A DNA stretch of 64,000 nt from MH13 sp042140245. GTDB taxonomy: Bacteria > Pseudomonadota > Alphaproteobacteria > Rhizobiales > MH13. Both the position numbers and the translations under genes were made by a program. Shown here piece by piece: positions 33,153 to 42,010 of this stretch; within the stretch, counting starts at the first letter, position 1; every line of letters starts with the position of its first letter. Under the pieces are notes generated by a model that saw only the letters and a program-made list of their open reading frames with translations, had not been told where the DNA came from and made no database searches. The DNA is taken from NCBI RefSeq assembly GCF_042140245.1, contig NZ_CP159483.1, positions 1,178,001-1,242,000 on the forward strand, given 5' to 3'.

Positions 33153-34877
33153 ATGACGGCAGCGATCGAAGGCTATCTTTTTTATGAAATCGCGGCGCTT
33201 CTGGTCTTGGCGGCTAGTGTCGGTTTCATCGGTTTGATGCTACGCCAACCTTTGATCGTCAGCTTCATTGCCGTTGGCATTCTTGCTGGCCCGTCCTTCC
33301 TGGATATCGCCCGGTCCGATGAGCAAATCGATCTGCTGGCCGAACTTGGCATCGCCGTGCTCTTGTTCCTGGTCGGCCTCAAACTCGACTTCAATCTTGT
33401 GCGTACCCTCGGCCCCGTTGCGTTGGTCACGGGCCTCGGACAGGTGGTTTTCACCACCGTTTTTGGGTTCCTGATCGCACTGGCGCTGGGGCTTGATGCG
33501 CTGACGGCCTTTTACGTCGCGATTGCACTGACGTTTTCCTCCACCATCATCATCGTCAAACTGCTTTCCGACAAGCGCGAGATCGATGCTCTGCATGGGC
33601 GGATCGCGCTGGGGTTCCTGATTGTTCAGGACGTTGTCGTGGTCATCGCCATGATCGCGCTGTCGGCCATCGGTGTGAGCAATGCGGCTGGCGAGAGCGG
33701 CGCGCTCACCGACGTTCTTGCTGTGCTGGGTTATGGCCTTGCCATGTTGGGCGCGGTGGTGGTGTTCATCCGCTATGTCGCCAACCCGCTGGTGGAGCAG
33801 CTTTCCCGCGCTCCGGAGCTTCTGGTCTCTTTTGCCATCGGTTGGGCGGCTCTGCTGGCAGCGGTCGGCCACTATCTGGGGTTTGGCAAAGAGCTGGGCG
33901 GTCTTCTGGCCGGTGTGTCGCTTGCCTCGACGCCGTTTCGTGAGGCCATTGCGGCCCGTCTGGCCTCGCTACGCGATTTCCTGCTTCTCTTCTTCTTCAT
34001 TGCATTGGGGGCGTCTCTCGATCTCACTGTTCTCGGGGCAAGCGTTGGCCCAGCGATTGTGCTCTCGCTGTTCGTGCTGATTGGAAATCCGCTGATTGTG
34101 CTGATCATCATGAGCGCCATGGGCTACAAGAAACGCACCGGCCTGCTTGCCGGACTGACGGTTGCGCAGATCAGCGAGTTCTCGCTCATTTTCATGGCTA
34201 TGGGGGTTGCCATTGGGCACGTTGCCGATGATGCGCTGGGCCTGGTGACCCTTGTCGGGCTCATCACGATTGCCGCCTCAACCTACATGATCACCTATTC
34301 GCATGAGCTGTACGACCGGCTGGAACCGTTTATTGGCATCTTTGAACGCAAACGTACCAAAACTGATCTTGATGCCGGCACCAAGCACGTTCAACGCCAC
34401 GATGTGATCCTGTTTGGGCTCGGCCGGTACGGTCTTGCGATTGCGCGGGCGCTTGAGAAGGACGGCAAAACGGTTCTTGGCGTTGACTTCAGCCCAGAGG
34501 CCGTGCGCTTCGCCAAGGCGCGTGGGTTGGAAGCCGTGTTTGGAGATGCGTCCGATCCAGAGTTTCTGTCTCATCTGTCTGTTGAGAGCGCAGACTGGCT
34601 GGTGCTGGCGGTACCTGAGCATGCAACAGGATTGACGCATTACGACCCCAGGCGAACGCTTCTGCGCACGGCTCGCGATCTTGGGTACAAAGGTCGCGTT
34701 GCGGTCGCCGCCCATCATGATCAGGACAATGAGGCGCTTCAGGCGCTGCGTGCGGATCTTGTGCTCATGCCCTACCGTGATGCGGCATCTGCGGCAGCCA
34801 GTATGATTTTGGGTGGTGATACACCGTCGTCGGATACTGCCGATGACCCTATGCAGCAGCGGGAGCTGATCCCTTAA
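33153..34877 (+). CDS. CPA2-family cation:proton antiporter (KefB-like) with RCK domain
   Basis: A 574-residue membrane protein. The first 390 residues hold about 12 hydrophobic helices of the Na+/H+ exchanger fold with LSDKREIDALHGRIALGFLI and IVQDVVVV, where the conserved Asp of the transport site lies. The C-terminal part is a Rossmann-type RCK/TrkA-N domain (HDVILFGLGRYGLAIARALE, then KTVLGVDFSPEAV), which binds a nucleotide to gate transport. KefB/C-like proteins release potassium in exchange for protons. No KefF/KefG partner gene is nearby. The ion is inferred from the family. Confidence 0.88.
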   Translation: MTAAIEGYLFYEIAALLVLAASVGFIGLMLRQPLIVSFIAVGILAGPSFLDIARSDEQIDLLAELGIAVLLFLVGLKLDFNLVRTLGPVALVTGLGQVVFTTVFGFLIALALGLDALTAFYVAIALTFSSTIIIVKLLSDKREIDALHGRIALGFLIVQDVVVVIAMIALSAIGVSNAAGESGALTDVLAVLGYGLAMLGAVVVFIRYVANPLVEQLSRAPELLVSFAIGWAALLAAVGHYLGFGKELGGLLAGVSLASTPFREAIAARLASLRDFLLLFFFIALGASLDLTVLGASVGPAIVLSLFVLIGNPLIVLIIMSAMGYKKRTGLLAGLTVAQISEFSLIFMAMGVAIGHVADDALGLVTLVGLITIAASTYMITYSHELYDRLEPFIGIFERKRTKTDLDAGTKHVQRHDVILFGLGRYGLAIARALEKDGKTVLGVDFSPEAVRFAKARGLEAVFGDASDPEFLSHLSVESADWLVLAVPEHATGLTHYDPRRTLLRTARDLGYKGRVAVAAHHDQDNEALQALRADLVLMPYRDAASAAASMILGGDTPSSDTADDPMQQRELIP

Positions 34878-34995
34878 AGTTACACCAGTTTTCACCGAAT
34901 TTGGGTGTCTCAGCTAACCAGAATGTGAACCAACGCCATTTGACCGTGTGAACACCGCGCTCCTAGCTTTTGCCTGGCAGAGCAAGGAGTGCGAG

Positions 34996-36399
34996 ATGAG
35001 GTTGATTGGCAAACTGGCGGTGTCTGCCGCGTTGGCCACCGTGATGGCAGCGGCGCCGGTGACGCTGGTTCCAGCGCAAAACGCAAGCTCCGGCCCCACG
35101 CTTGTTGAGGCGGAGCTTCCGCTCACATCGCTGCTCGCTTTGTATCGCGTGCGCAATCCTCAGCGCCTTGAGCAGGTTTTCCAGACACTGGAAGAGAATT
35201 GGAGCGATGGCTACTACGCGCCGCTGATCGAAACCACGGCCTTCACAAGCAACTGGGTGGCCCGTCTTGCCACCTTCGAGTTTCTAGAGCGTATGAGTGG
35301 CCAATCGCTGGGCACCGATTCCCAAGCTTGGTTCCAGTGGCTTTGGAACCGGCCTGAGGCAATCACCGCAGACTATGCCGATTTCAAAGCGCTGATTTAT
35401 CGATTGGTCGATCCGCGGTTTGAGACCTACTTCTCTGGGCGGAGCGACAGTGCCCGTATTCGCCTTGATGAAATTCGCTGGGGTGGTGTGGTGCAGGACG
35501 GCATTCCGCCGTTGCGCAACCCGGACATGCTCACCGCTGAAGAGGCTGACTATCTGGACGATAGCAACATTGTCTTTGGTCTTGAAATCAACGGTGATGC
35601 GCGCGCCTATCCGCAGCGCGTTCTCGCCTGGCACGAAATGTTCGTCGACACGATTGGTGGTGTTGAGATTGCTGGCGTCTATTGCACGTTGTGCGGCACT
35701 GTCATTCCCTACCGAACCACGGTCGATGGCACCAATCATGTGATGGGCACTTCGGGCTTTCTCTACCGCTCCAACAAGCTGATGTACGATCAAGCAACCC
35801 AAAGTCTTTGGAGCACCATGCGTGGTGAGCCGGTCGTTGGCCCACTGGTCGATCAGGGCATCCGTATGGAGTGGGAGCCTGTGGTGACCACGACATGGGG
35901 TGAGTGGAAGCGCCGCCATCCCGATACGCAGGTGCTTTCTCTCAACACCGGCCATACGCGCGACTATGGTGAGGGCGTCGCCTACAATCGCTACTTTGCC
36001 ACCGATGAATTGATGTTCAACACGCCCTTCAACAATGATGATCTGTTAAACAAGCAAGAGGTTCTGGGCCTTCGGTTTCCTGGCGCACCGGATGACCAGT
36101 TGGCGGTGGACACTGCGTTTCTTAGCGAGAACCCAATCTACACCGCTGAGGTTGGCTTTCAGCAGATTGTCGTCTTCACCGACAGCAGTGGTGCGAACCG
36201 GGTCTACGATCCGCAGGAGGTTGTCTTCGCTCACTATGATGGCGATGCGTCGATTGTTGATGTGGATGGTGTGGCTTGGACGCTTAGCGAGGATGCGCTG
36301 ACGGCGGAGGATAGCCGCACGCTGCAAAGACTGCCCGCGCACCGCGCATTCTGGTTCGGCTGGCACGCGGCCTTTCCCGAAACACGGTTGGTGATGTGA
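34996..36399 (+). CDS. Exported DUF3179 domain protein
   Basis: A 467-residue exported protein. The start at ATG 34996 has AAGGAG upstream and gives a clean signal peptide (MRLIGKLAVSAALATVMAAA, cleaved near PAQ); the longer frame from 34948 is not supported. The DUF3179 domain spans most of the C-terminal two thirds, with the hallmark motif GVYCTLCGTVIPYRTTVDG and DARAYPQRVLAWHEMFVDT upstream. The paired cysteines suggest metal or redox chemistry, but the family has no established function. The neighbours do not explain it. Confidence 0.82.
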   Translation: MRLIGKLAVSAALATVMAAAPVTLVPAQNASSGPTLVEAELPLTSLLALYRVRNPQRLEQVFQTLEENWSDGYYAPLIETTAFTSNWVARLATFEFLERMSGQSLGTDSQAWFQWLWNRPEAITADYADFKALIYRLVDPRFETYFSGRSDSARIRLDEIRWGGVVQDGIPPLRNPDMLTAEEADYLDDSNIVFGLEINGDARAYPQRVLAWHEMFVDTIGGVEIAGVYCTLCGTVIPYRTTVDGTNHVMGTSGFLYRSNKLMYDQATQSLWSTMRGEPVVGPLVDQGIRMEWEPVVTTTWGEWKRRHPDTQVLSLNTGHTRDYGEGVAYNRYFATDELMFNTPFNNDDLLNKQEVLGLRFPGAPDDQLAVDTAFLSENPIYTAEVGFQQIVVFTDSSGANRVYDPQEVVFAHYDGDASIVDVDGVAWTLSEDALTAEDSRTLQRLPAHRAFWFGWHAAFPETRLVM

Positions 36400-36711
36400 G
36401 CCTGTTCGGCAGCTGAGACTGGCCACTCTGATTGGTCCAATCAACCGCCCTTTGGGCTGTAACTTACAGTGAGCAACATGGCGTGACCGGTTCGCCGCAA
36501 GCCCGCCGCAAAAGCGATCATTTGGAGCCACATTCGAGCGCCAGTCTGTTGTCCGTGCTCGGCGCGGTGGCAGCGGATAGCCGCAGCGGGCACGGGCACC
36601 GGGCCTTGTCAGATTGGTGGTTTGCGCACCCTCACAACCAAAGGCACTGCCCGGTGCCCATTCCTCCCAAAAATCCGCGAGCATCCGCGTCTTACCTAAA
36701 GGAGACACACG
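36400..36711. other. 312-base structured leader upstream of the EF-hand gene
   Basis: No gene seen. It contains ATTGGTCCAAT (36431-36441) and CTGTAACTTACAG (36457-36469), both near-perfect palindromes. An 11-bp inverted repeat GGGCACCGGGC/GCCCGGTGCCC (36594-36604 and 36649-36659) encloses a second, weaker stem. AAAGGAG (36699-36705) is the ribosome site of the EF-hand gene. Confidence 0.6.
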
Positions 36712-36990
36712 ATGATCAAACGTTCACACGGCTTCCTACGCACCTGGAAAATGGCTCTGCTTACAGGCGGGCTTACGATAGGCGTGGCCATGGCACCTTA
36801 CATGGCACAGGCGCAGGACGCCCCCGACTTTTCCGAGGTCGACCAAAATGTCGACGGCGTGATCAGTGAGGATGAGTTCCTCATGGCTATGCCTGATGCC
36901 ACTGCAGAAACCTTCGCATCAGCAGATGTGAACGGCGACACGGTGCTGACTCAAGAAGAGTATGAAGCCATGGCTGCCATGATGCAGTAG
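36712..36990 (+). CDS. Small exported EF-hand protein
   Basis: A 92-residue protein with a signal peptide (through AYMAQAQ-like cleavage at about residue 35: MAPYMAQAQDA). The mature part has two EF-hand calcium loops: DQNVDGVISEDE (complete, 12-residue pattern D-x-N-x-D-G-x-I-x-x-x-E) and DVNGDTVLTQEE (shorter second loop). It probably binds calcium in the periplasm. A good ribosome site lies upstream. It is monocistronic, with hairpins on both sides. Confidence 0.85.
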   Translation: MIKRSHGFLRTWKMALLTGGLTIGVAMAPYMAQAQDAPDFSEVDQNVDGVISEDEFLMAMPDATAETFASADVNGDTVLTQEEYEAMAAMMQ

Positions 36991-37097
36991 GGCCTCTTGG
37001 CTGGTCCGGCCTTCTGGCCGGGCCAGCTGCCCGCTGCCCCAGTTTCCAGACTTACTATCCCCCCGAGCCCCATGAGCTTTCAAAAGCTGCGGGGGCT

Positions 37098-37135
37098 ACA
37101 CCCTGGATGGCCGCCCCGCCATCTGGGGTGTTTTT
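37098..37135 (+). terminator. Rho-independent terminator after the EF-hand gene
   Basis: A 14-bp stem with two G-U pairs (37098-37111 with 37118-37131) around a six-base loop is followed by five T. A separate GC hairpin without T-run lies just upstream (37001-37027). Confidence 0.85.
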
Positions 37136-37220
37136 GCGAGCTGTCGTTATGCGCTAGCCTTTTTGCACCAATCGACGTAAAGGAGCGCAACCCTCCGAGA
37201 TTTTGAAAAGTGAAACTGTC

Positions 37221-39053
37221 ATGGCTCAGGCGTCTGACGCACTGCGTAACATTGCCATCATCGCCCACGTTGATCACGGCAAGACCACCCTTATCGACGT
37301 GCTGCTGCGCGAGTCCGGCCTGTTCCGTGAGAACGAGGCCGTTGCTGAGCGGGCGATGGATTCCAACGATCTGGAACGCGAGCGCGGGATCACCATCCTT
37401 GCGAAGGTCACGTCGCTTACTTGGAACGACAATCGCATCAACATTGTTGATACGCCTGGCCATGCTGATTTCGGTGGAGAGGTTGAGCGCATCCTTCATA
37501 TGGTCGATGGGGTGATCCTGCTGGTGGATGCCGCCGAAGGCCCCATGCCGCAGACCAAGTTCGTGCTGTCCAAAGCTTTAAAACTCGGCCTGAAGCCAAT
37601 CGTTGCCATCAACAAGATCGACAAGCCCGAGAGCCGTCCCGATGCGGTGCTTGATGAAGTGTTTGATCTGTTTGCGGCACTTGATGCCACCGATGAGCAA
37701 CTCGATTTCCCAGTGCTGTACGGTTCAGCCAAGCAGGGTTGGATGGCGCGTGAAGCGGAAGGCCCGCAAGAAAACATGACACCGCTCTTTGAGCTGGTGA
37801 TGGATCATGTGCCAGCGCCCGTGACGGAAGAAGGTCCGTTCCGCCTGCTTGCGACGACGCTGTCTGCCAACCCCTATTTGGGTCGGATCCTCACCGGGCG
37901 CATCGCGTCAGGCACATTGAAGGCCAATATGCCAATCAAAGCGCTGCGCCGTGATGGTGAGCAGATTGAAGTTGGCCGCGCCTCGAAGGTCATGACTTTC
38001 AAGGGTCTTGAAATGGTGCCCGTCGACGAAGCTCATGCTGGTGACATCGTCGCGTTGGCTGGCCTTGCTGAGGCAACCGTCGCTGACACCATTTGCGATC
38101 CGCAGGTCAAGGAGCCCATTGAGGCTCAGCCAATTGATCCACCAACGCTGTCGATGACCTTCATGGTGAATGACAGTCCGCTGGCTGGTCGTGACGGTGA
38201 TAAGCTGCAAAGCCGCGTTATCCGCGCGCGACTGATGGCCGAAGCGGAAGGCAATGTTGCCCTGCATATCGAAGAGGGCGAAAACAAAGAGGCCTTTATC
38301 GTTTCGGGTCGCGGCGAGCTTCAATTGGCCGTTCTTATCGAGACCATGCGCCGTGAAGGCTTTGAGCTTGGCGTTTCACGCCCGCAAGTGGTCTTCCAAA
38401 AAGATGAAAGCGGCACACTTCTCGAACCAATCGAAGAAGTGACCGTCGATGTGGACGAAGAGTTTTCTGGCACCGTGGTGCAGAAGATCGCCGAGCGTCG
38501 TGGCGACCTTATCGAGATGACCCCATCCGGTGGTGGCAAGCAGCGCTTGGTGCTGCATGTGCCGACGCGTGGACTGATTGGCTATCACGGTGAGTTTCTG
38601 ACCGACACGCGTGGCACCGGTATCATGAACCGCGCGTTTCTTGAGTACGCTCCTCACAAGGGTGCGATTAAAGACCGCCATACCGGTGTGCTGATCTCCA
38701 TGAGTCAGGGTGATGCTGTGGCTTATGCTCTTTGGAATCTGGAAGATCGGGGGCCCATGATGATCGAGCCAGGTACGCCGGTCTATGAAGGCATGATCAT
38801 TGGCGAGCACACCCGTGGCAACGATTTGGAAGTGAACGTGTTGAAGGGCAAGCAGCTCACCAACATGCGTGCTTCGGGCAAAGATGAAGCGGTGCGACTC
38901 ACAACGCCGATTGCCATGACACTGGAAAAAGCGCTGGCTTACATCAGTGATGATGAACTGGTGGAGGTGACGCCAAGCGCCGTTCGTTTGCGCAAGCGCC
39001 ACCTTGATCCTCATGAGAGAAAAAGGGCTGCGAAGGCCAAAGCGGCAGCCTAG
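37221..39053 (+). CDS. typA: Translational GTPase TypA/BipA
   Basis: TypA is a ribosome-associated GTPase needed for assembly of the large subunit and growth under stress. From the ATG at 37221 the protein has 610 residues (family about 605); a TTG six codons upstream is less likely. G-domain motifs are AHVDHGKTTL, the switch I region RERGITILAK, DTPGHADFGGE and NKIDKPESR. The EF-G-like domains and the BipA-specific C-terminus follow (FLEYAPHKGAIKDRHTGVLI, then MRASGKDEAVRL). It is preceded by a strong terminator and so has its own promoter in the 85 bases between. Confidence 0.96.
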   Translation: MAQASDALRNIAIIAHVDHGKTTLIDVLLRESGLFRENEAVAERAMDSNDLERERGITILAKVTSLTWNDNRINIVDTPGHADFGGEVERILHMVDGVILLVDAAEGPMPQTKFVLSKALKLGLKPIVAINKIDKPESRPDAVLDEVFDLFAALDATDEQLDFPVLYGSAKQGWMAREAEGPQENMTPLFELVMDHVPAPVTEEGPFRLLATTLSANPYLGRILTGRIASGTLKANMPIKALRRDGEQIEVGRASKVMTFKGLEMVPVDEAHAGDIVALAGLAEATVADTICDPQVKEPIEAQPIDPPTLSMTFMVNDSPLAGRDGDKLQSRVIRARLMAEAEGNVALHIEEGENKEAFIVSGRGELQLAVLIETMRREGFELGVSRPQVVFQKDESGTLLEPIEEVTVDVDEEFSGTVVQKIAERRGDLIEMTPSGGGKQRLVLHVPTRGLIGYHGEFLTDTRGTGIMNRAFLEYAPHKGAIKDRHTGVLISMSQGDAVAYALWNLEDRGPMMIEPGTPVYEGMIIGEHTRGNDLEVNVLKGKQLTNMRASGKDEAVRLTTPIAMTLEKALAYISDDELVEVTPSAVRLRKRHLDPHERKRAAKAKAAA

Positions 39054-39122
39054 ATCTCAACGTTTGCTGGTTTCGCACAAAGCGCTTTGCGTTTTGGTGT
39101 TTTGATCCTAGGCTCTTGTCTT

Positions 39123-39665
39123 ATGAGCCTTGACCAGATCACGATCAGGCCTGCCGAGCAAAGCGATGCACGTGCCGTTGCCGATGTGCATGATCGTGCT
39201 TGGCGTGGCGCCTATCGCGGCATCATTCCAGGTGTCGCGTTGGAGCGTATGGTGGAACGGCGTGGCCCATTTTGGTGGGCACGTTTGATTGGCCATCAGC
39301 GCGGTGTTTTGGTGCTGGAAGTGCATGGCAAAATCGCTGGTTATGCGACGCTGGGTTCCAATCGCTCCAACACGCTTCGTGTGCGCGGCGAGATCTATGA
39401 GCTCTACATTGATCCGGCCTATCAGGGCCTCGGGTTTGGCTCGCGCTTGTTCAAGGCCGTGCGCGAGCGCCTGAAAAGCGCTGGTCTTGGCCACTTCGTT
39501 GTCTGGGCGTTGGAAGACAATGATCAGGCCACTGGGTTCTACCGGTCCATGGGTGGCGAGCCTGTGGCGCACGGTGTTGAACGTTTTGGTGACGGTCAAA
39601 CAAAACGCAGTCCCAACCAGAACGAACAGTGCCGAAAGCTCGCTTTTGTTTGGGGTGCGAAGTAG
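39123..39665 (+). CDS. GNAT family N-acetyltransferase
   Basis: A 180-residue acetyltransferase from ATG 39123 (12 residues shorter than the longest frame). Motif A is clear in YIDPAYQGLGFGSRLFKAVR, and the C-terminal part has ALEDNDQATGFYRSMGGEP. The N-terminal DQITIRPAEQSDARAVADVH is standard for the family. The acceptor is unknown. It is 69 bases after typA and has no obvious functional link to it. Confidence 0.87.
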   Translation: MSLDQITIRPAEQSDARAVADVHDRAWRGAYRGIIPGVALERMVERRGPFWWARLIGHQRGVLVLEVHGKIAGYATLGSNRSNTLRVRGEIYELYIDPAYQGLGFGSRLFKAVRERLKSAGLGHFVVWALEDNDQATGFYRSMGGEPVAHGVERFGDGQTKRSPNQNEQCRKLAFVWGAK

Positions 39666-39797
39666 CTACGCCACCTGCGGGCTTTGTCACGCAGTTGCGA
39701 CCTTTGGACGTTAGCCCTCTTTCTTAAGGCATTTGCGTGCAGGCACTGATATTGTCCGCCCAAATTCAACCCCCCTGATCGGAGCCTTGAAAACCGA

Positions 39798-40331
39798 ATG
39801 CGCATTGAAGCCATCCCCATTGGGAAGAACCCGCCGCATGATGTGAACGTGATCATTGAAGTGCCCATTGGCGGTGAACCGATCAAGTATGAGATCGAGA
39901 AAGACTCCGGCGCTTTGTTCGTGGACCGGTTTCTTTACACCCCCATGCGCTACCCTGGGAATTATGGGTTTGTGCCGCACACGCTGTCAGCCGATGGCGA
40001 CCCGATTGATGTGGTTGTGTGCAACACCCGTCCGATTGTTCCTGGCGCGGTGATGAACTGCCGTGTGGTTGGTGCACTGGTGATGGAAGATGATGGTGGT
40101 GGTGATGAGAAGCTTGTGGCCGTACCCACCGAGAAGCTTACCAGTCGCTATGATGGTGTTCAGAACTACACCGATCTGCCGACAATCCTCACCAGCCAGA
40201 TTGAGCATTTCTTCTCGCACTATAAGGATCTGGAGCCGAACAAGTGGGTGAAGATCGAGCGTTGGGCGGGCGTGGACGAGGCCAAGGATATGGTGCGTGA
40301 AGCCATTGAGCGCGCGAAAGCTGCCAAATAG
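39798..40331 (+). CDS. ppa: Inorganic pyrophosphatase
   Basis: Family I soluble pyrophosphatase, 177 residues, which hydrolyses pyrophosphate and so drives biosynthesis. Signature sites visible: EIEKDSGALFVDRFL, the RYPGNYGFVPHT block, and the metal-binding DGDPIDVVV motif. The C-terminal basic YKDLEPNKWVKIERWAG is also present. Length matches bacterial hexameric enzymes. It is monocistronic and ends at a good terminator. Confidence 0.97.
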   Translation: MRIEAIPIGKNPPHDVNVIIEVPIGGEPIKYEIEKDSGALFVDRFLYTPMRYPGNYGFVPHTLSADGDPIDVVVCNTRPIVPGAVMNCRVVGALVMEDDGGGDEKLVAVPTEKLTSRYDGVQNYTDLPTILTSQIEHFFSHYKDLEPNKWVKIERWAGVDEAKDMVREAIERAKAAK

Positions 40332-40360
40332 TGTCAGCCGCCAACGTGACGCAATTTCCA

Positions 40361-40386
40361 AAGGGTGCTCGGTGAGCGCCCTTTTT
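40361..40386 (+). terminator. Rho-independent terminator of ppa
   Basis: A 10-bp stem AAGGGTGCTC/GAGCGCCCTT (one G-U pair) with loop GGT runs directly into TTTTT, 29 bases after the ppa stop. Confidence 0.88.
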
Positions 40387-40482
40387 CGTTTAGGGCTTCT
40401 GGCTCCCGCATTGATGCGGCGCAACCCGTTTGTGACAGATTTGTGACAAGCTTGATCATGGTGGTCGTATCGGGAGGTGACC

Positions 40483-40776
40483 ATGATAAGCTTGGAAGAC
40501 ATGGTGGGAATGAGTGGCCTGAGCGAGGAAGAGATTCTCGCCATCGCCGAACATGAGCATATCCCGCCCAGCGTCGCGGCGAGCCTGGGCGCATATCTGT
40601 CCTCAGATCACAAGGGATTGTCGCATGTGCGCGACATGATCATTGACGACATCCGCATCGCGCAGCGCAGCGGTGATGTGGAACACGAGCGCCAATTGCT
40701 ACACGTGCTGCATCATTTTCTTCGCGACAATCCTGCTGAACGGCCAACCACGCACCCATGGAGCGCGGTGTTCTAG
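40483..40776 (+). CDS. Small hypothetical protein (97 aa)
   Basis: A 97-residue, mostly helical, His- and acid-rich protein with no known domain: MISLEDMVGMSGLSEEEILA, a central IPPSVAASLGAYLSSDHKGL and a C-terminal HVLHHFLRDNPAERP. GGGAGG lies five bases before the ATG at 40483. Similar small proteins are common in Rhizobiales, but I know no function. The stop codon lies in a hairpin shared with the convergent YggT gene. Confidence 0.72.
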   Translation: MISLEDMVGMSGLSEEEILAIAEHEHIPPSVAASLGAYLSSDHKGLSHVRDMIIDDIRIAQRSGDVEHERQLLHVLHHFLRDNPAERPTTHPWSAVF

Positions 40777-40785
40777 ACGCTTGCT

Positions 40786-41076
40786 CTAGAAAACGTTGGG
40801 GTAGGCGTAGCGCACAATGAGCTGTTGCAAGAAAAAAATGCCAAACAGCAGAACGATTGGTGAGAGATCGATGCCGCCCATATTGGGCAGGAACCTACGT
40901 ATTGGGCGCAGGGCCGGTTCGGTGAGATTGTGCACCACCTGACCAATCGTGCCCACCACCTGGTTGCGTGGGTTGACCACATTGAACGCCACCAGCCAGC
41001 TCAAGATCGCTGAAATGATGATGACCCACCAGTAGAGATTGAGTGCCAACATGATGACATCAAGAACGGCTCGCAT
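40786..41076 (-). CDS. YggT family membrane protein
   Basis: A 96-residue inner-membrane protein with two hydrophobic segments (VIMLALNLYWWVIIISAILS and SPIVLLFGIFFLQQLIV) joined by the family loop NVVNPRNQVVGTIGQVVHNL, then TEPALRPIRRFLP. I chose the ATG at 41076 because GTGGAG lies seven bases before it; the longer frame uses a GTG. YggT proteins have been linked to osmotic tolerance and, in some bacteria, division-site placement. The mechanism is not settled. Confidence 0.9.
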   Translation of the reverse strand: MRAVLDVIMLALNLYWWVIIISAILSWLVAFNVVNPRNQVVGTIGQVVHNLTEPALRPIRRFLPNMGGIDLSPIVLLFGIFFLQQLIVRYAYPNVF

Positions 41077-41249
41077 GTTTGGCTCCACTTAGCGTTTTTT
41101 AAGGGCCACGGGATGCGTGGCTCGACGTCTGGCTCATGTAGACAGTGCAATGCGCGCTGACAAGTGAGCGGCCACGAAACCCTTAAGGGAGCTCCTTTGC
41201 CACCGCGCCAATGGATCAGGCGCGATGGCGTGTTTTCATAACAAACAGA

Positions 41250-41420
41250 TTAGACCCCTTTGAGCAGGACGCCGGCCAGCAGCACCGCGTAGGCTGCCGT
41301 CATGATCCAGACCGAAGGGGCCGGAATGACGGAAAAAATACCAAGCGCTGCCAAGACGCCGAGCGCAGCGATGACCAGCGAGATAAGAAAAACGATCATC
41401 GTGGGAGCACTAAGTTTCAT
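41250..41420 (-). CDS. Small two-helix membrane protein (56 aa)
   Basis: Begins MKLSAPTMIVFLISLVIAAL after an AAGGAA ribosome site. The product is nearly all hydrophobic: two helices separated by FSVIPAPSVW, then LLKGV at the end. No known domain. Similar short proteins occur in many Rhizobiales, but a role is not established. Monocistronic. Confidence 0.68.
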   Translation of the reverse strand: MKLSAPTMIVFLISLVIAALGVLAALGIFSVIPAPSVWIMTAAYAVLLAGVLLKGV

Positions 41421-41542
41421 AGGATGTTCCTTTTGTTTCACTTGCCAAACAAACTGGTGGCTTGGCAGACGCTGATCGGTGATAGAGATGATTCATGATC
41501 AGCGCGCGACAGTTTATGTCAGCAGCTCAACAAAGCACAGTT

Positions 41543-41833
41543 CTAGATAGGCATGCGCTGTAGGTAGGCCACGTTTGGCGGGCCAGTCATGAACGCAACC
41601 AATTCGCTCATCACACCGTTTTTCATGATGGAATCGATGTACGCAGCGTGATGGTCGCGCGACTTCCACTCTTCCAAAATCAAGAGCTTCTGCGTTTGCC
41701 GCTCGTAATGCACCGTAACGGAAAGTGCGCCGTCAAAGCCGCGCACGGCTGGCAGCTTCGCTTCTAAGAACGGTTCCAGCGCCTCATATCCACCTTCGGC
41801 AACGGTCATATCCAGGCTCACCCAAACACTCAT
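41543..41833 (-). CDS. Antibiotic biosynthesis monooxygenase (ABM) domain protein
   Basis: A 96-residue dimeric alpha-beta barrel-type protein: MSVWVSLDMTVAEGGYEALE, the central FDGALSVTVHYERQTQKLLI and ILEEWKSRDHHAAYIDS. AAAGGA precedes the ATG at 41833. ABM-like proteins include quinone monooxygenases and heme-degrading enzymes, and many have no known substrate. It is divergent from an AraC regulator 178 bases away, which probably controls it. Confidence 0.82.
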   Translation of the reverse strand: MSVWVSLDMTVAEGGYEALEPFLEAKLPAVRGFDGALSVTVHYERQTQKLLILEEWKSRDHHAAYIDSIMKNGVMSELVAFMTGPPNVAYLQRMPI

Positions 41834-41897
41834 CTGTTCATCCTTTCTGTTTTCAGAACGATGACAGTGTGAGCGCGACGCAGGCGGCTTGCTAATC

Positions 41898-41928
41898 GCA
41901 TCCAATCAGCAGTGCGCGTATCCAATCA
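41898..41928. promoter_or_regulatory. Direct repeats in the ABM/AraC divergent region
   Basis: Two near-identical 11-base direct repeats, GCATCCAATCA (41898) and GTATCCAATCA (41918), are spaced 20 bases apart, the helical spacing typical of AraC-type binding sites. They lie between the divergent ABM and AraC genes. Binding by the adjacent regulator is inferred. Confidence 0.5.
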
Positions 41929-42010
41929 CCCCTATTGGCCATATTGCCGCATCGAAGGCAGGTGAGGCATGAGCCTACCGGGTGAATAGGAAGACGATGA
42001 AGCAAAGCAC

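Noticed and set aside
36432..36869. 145-residue forward frame across the EF-hand leader
   Set aside because: It overlaps the EF-hand gene out of frame and runs through palindromic leader sequence; coding character is poor.
41211..41498. 95-residue forward frame opposite the small membrane protein
   Set aside because: The reverse-strand frame has a ribosome site and two clean membrane helices; the forward frame has neither signal nor domain.
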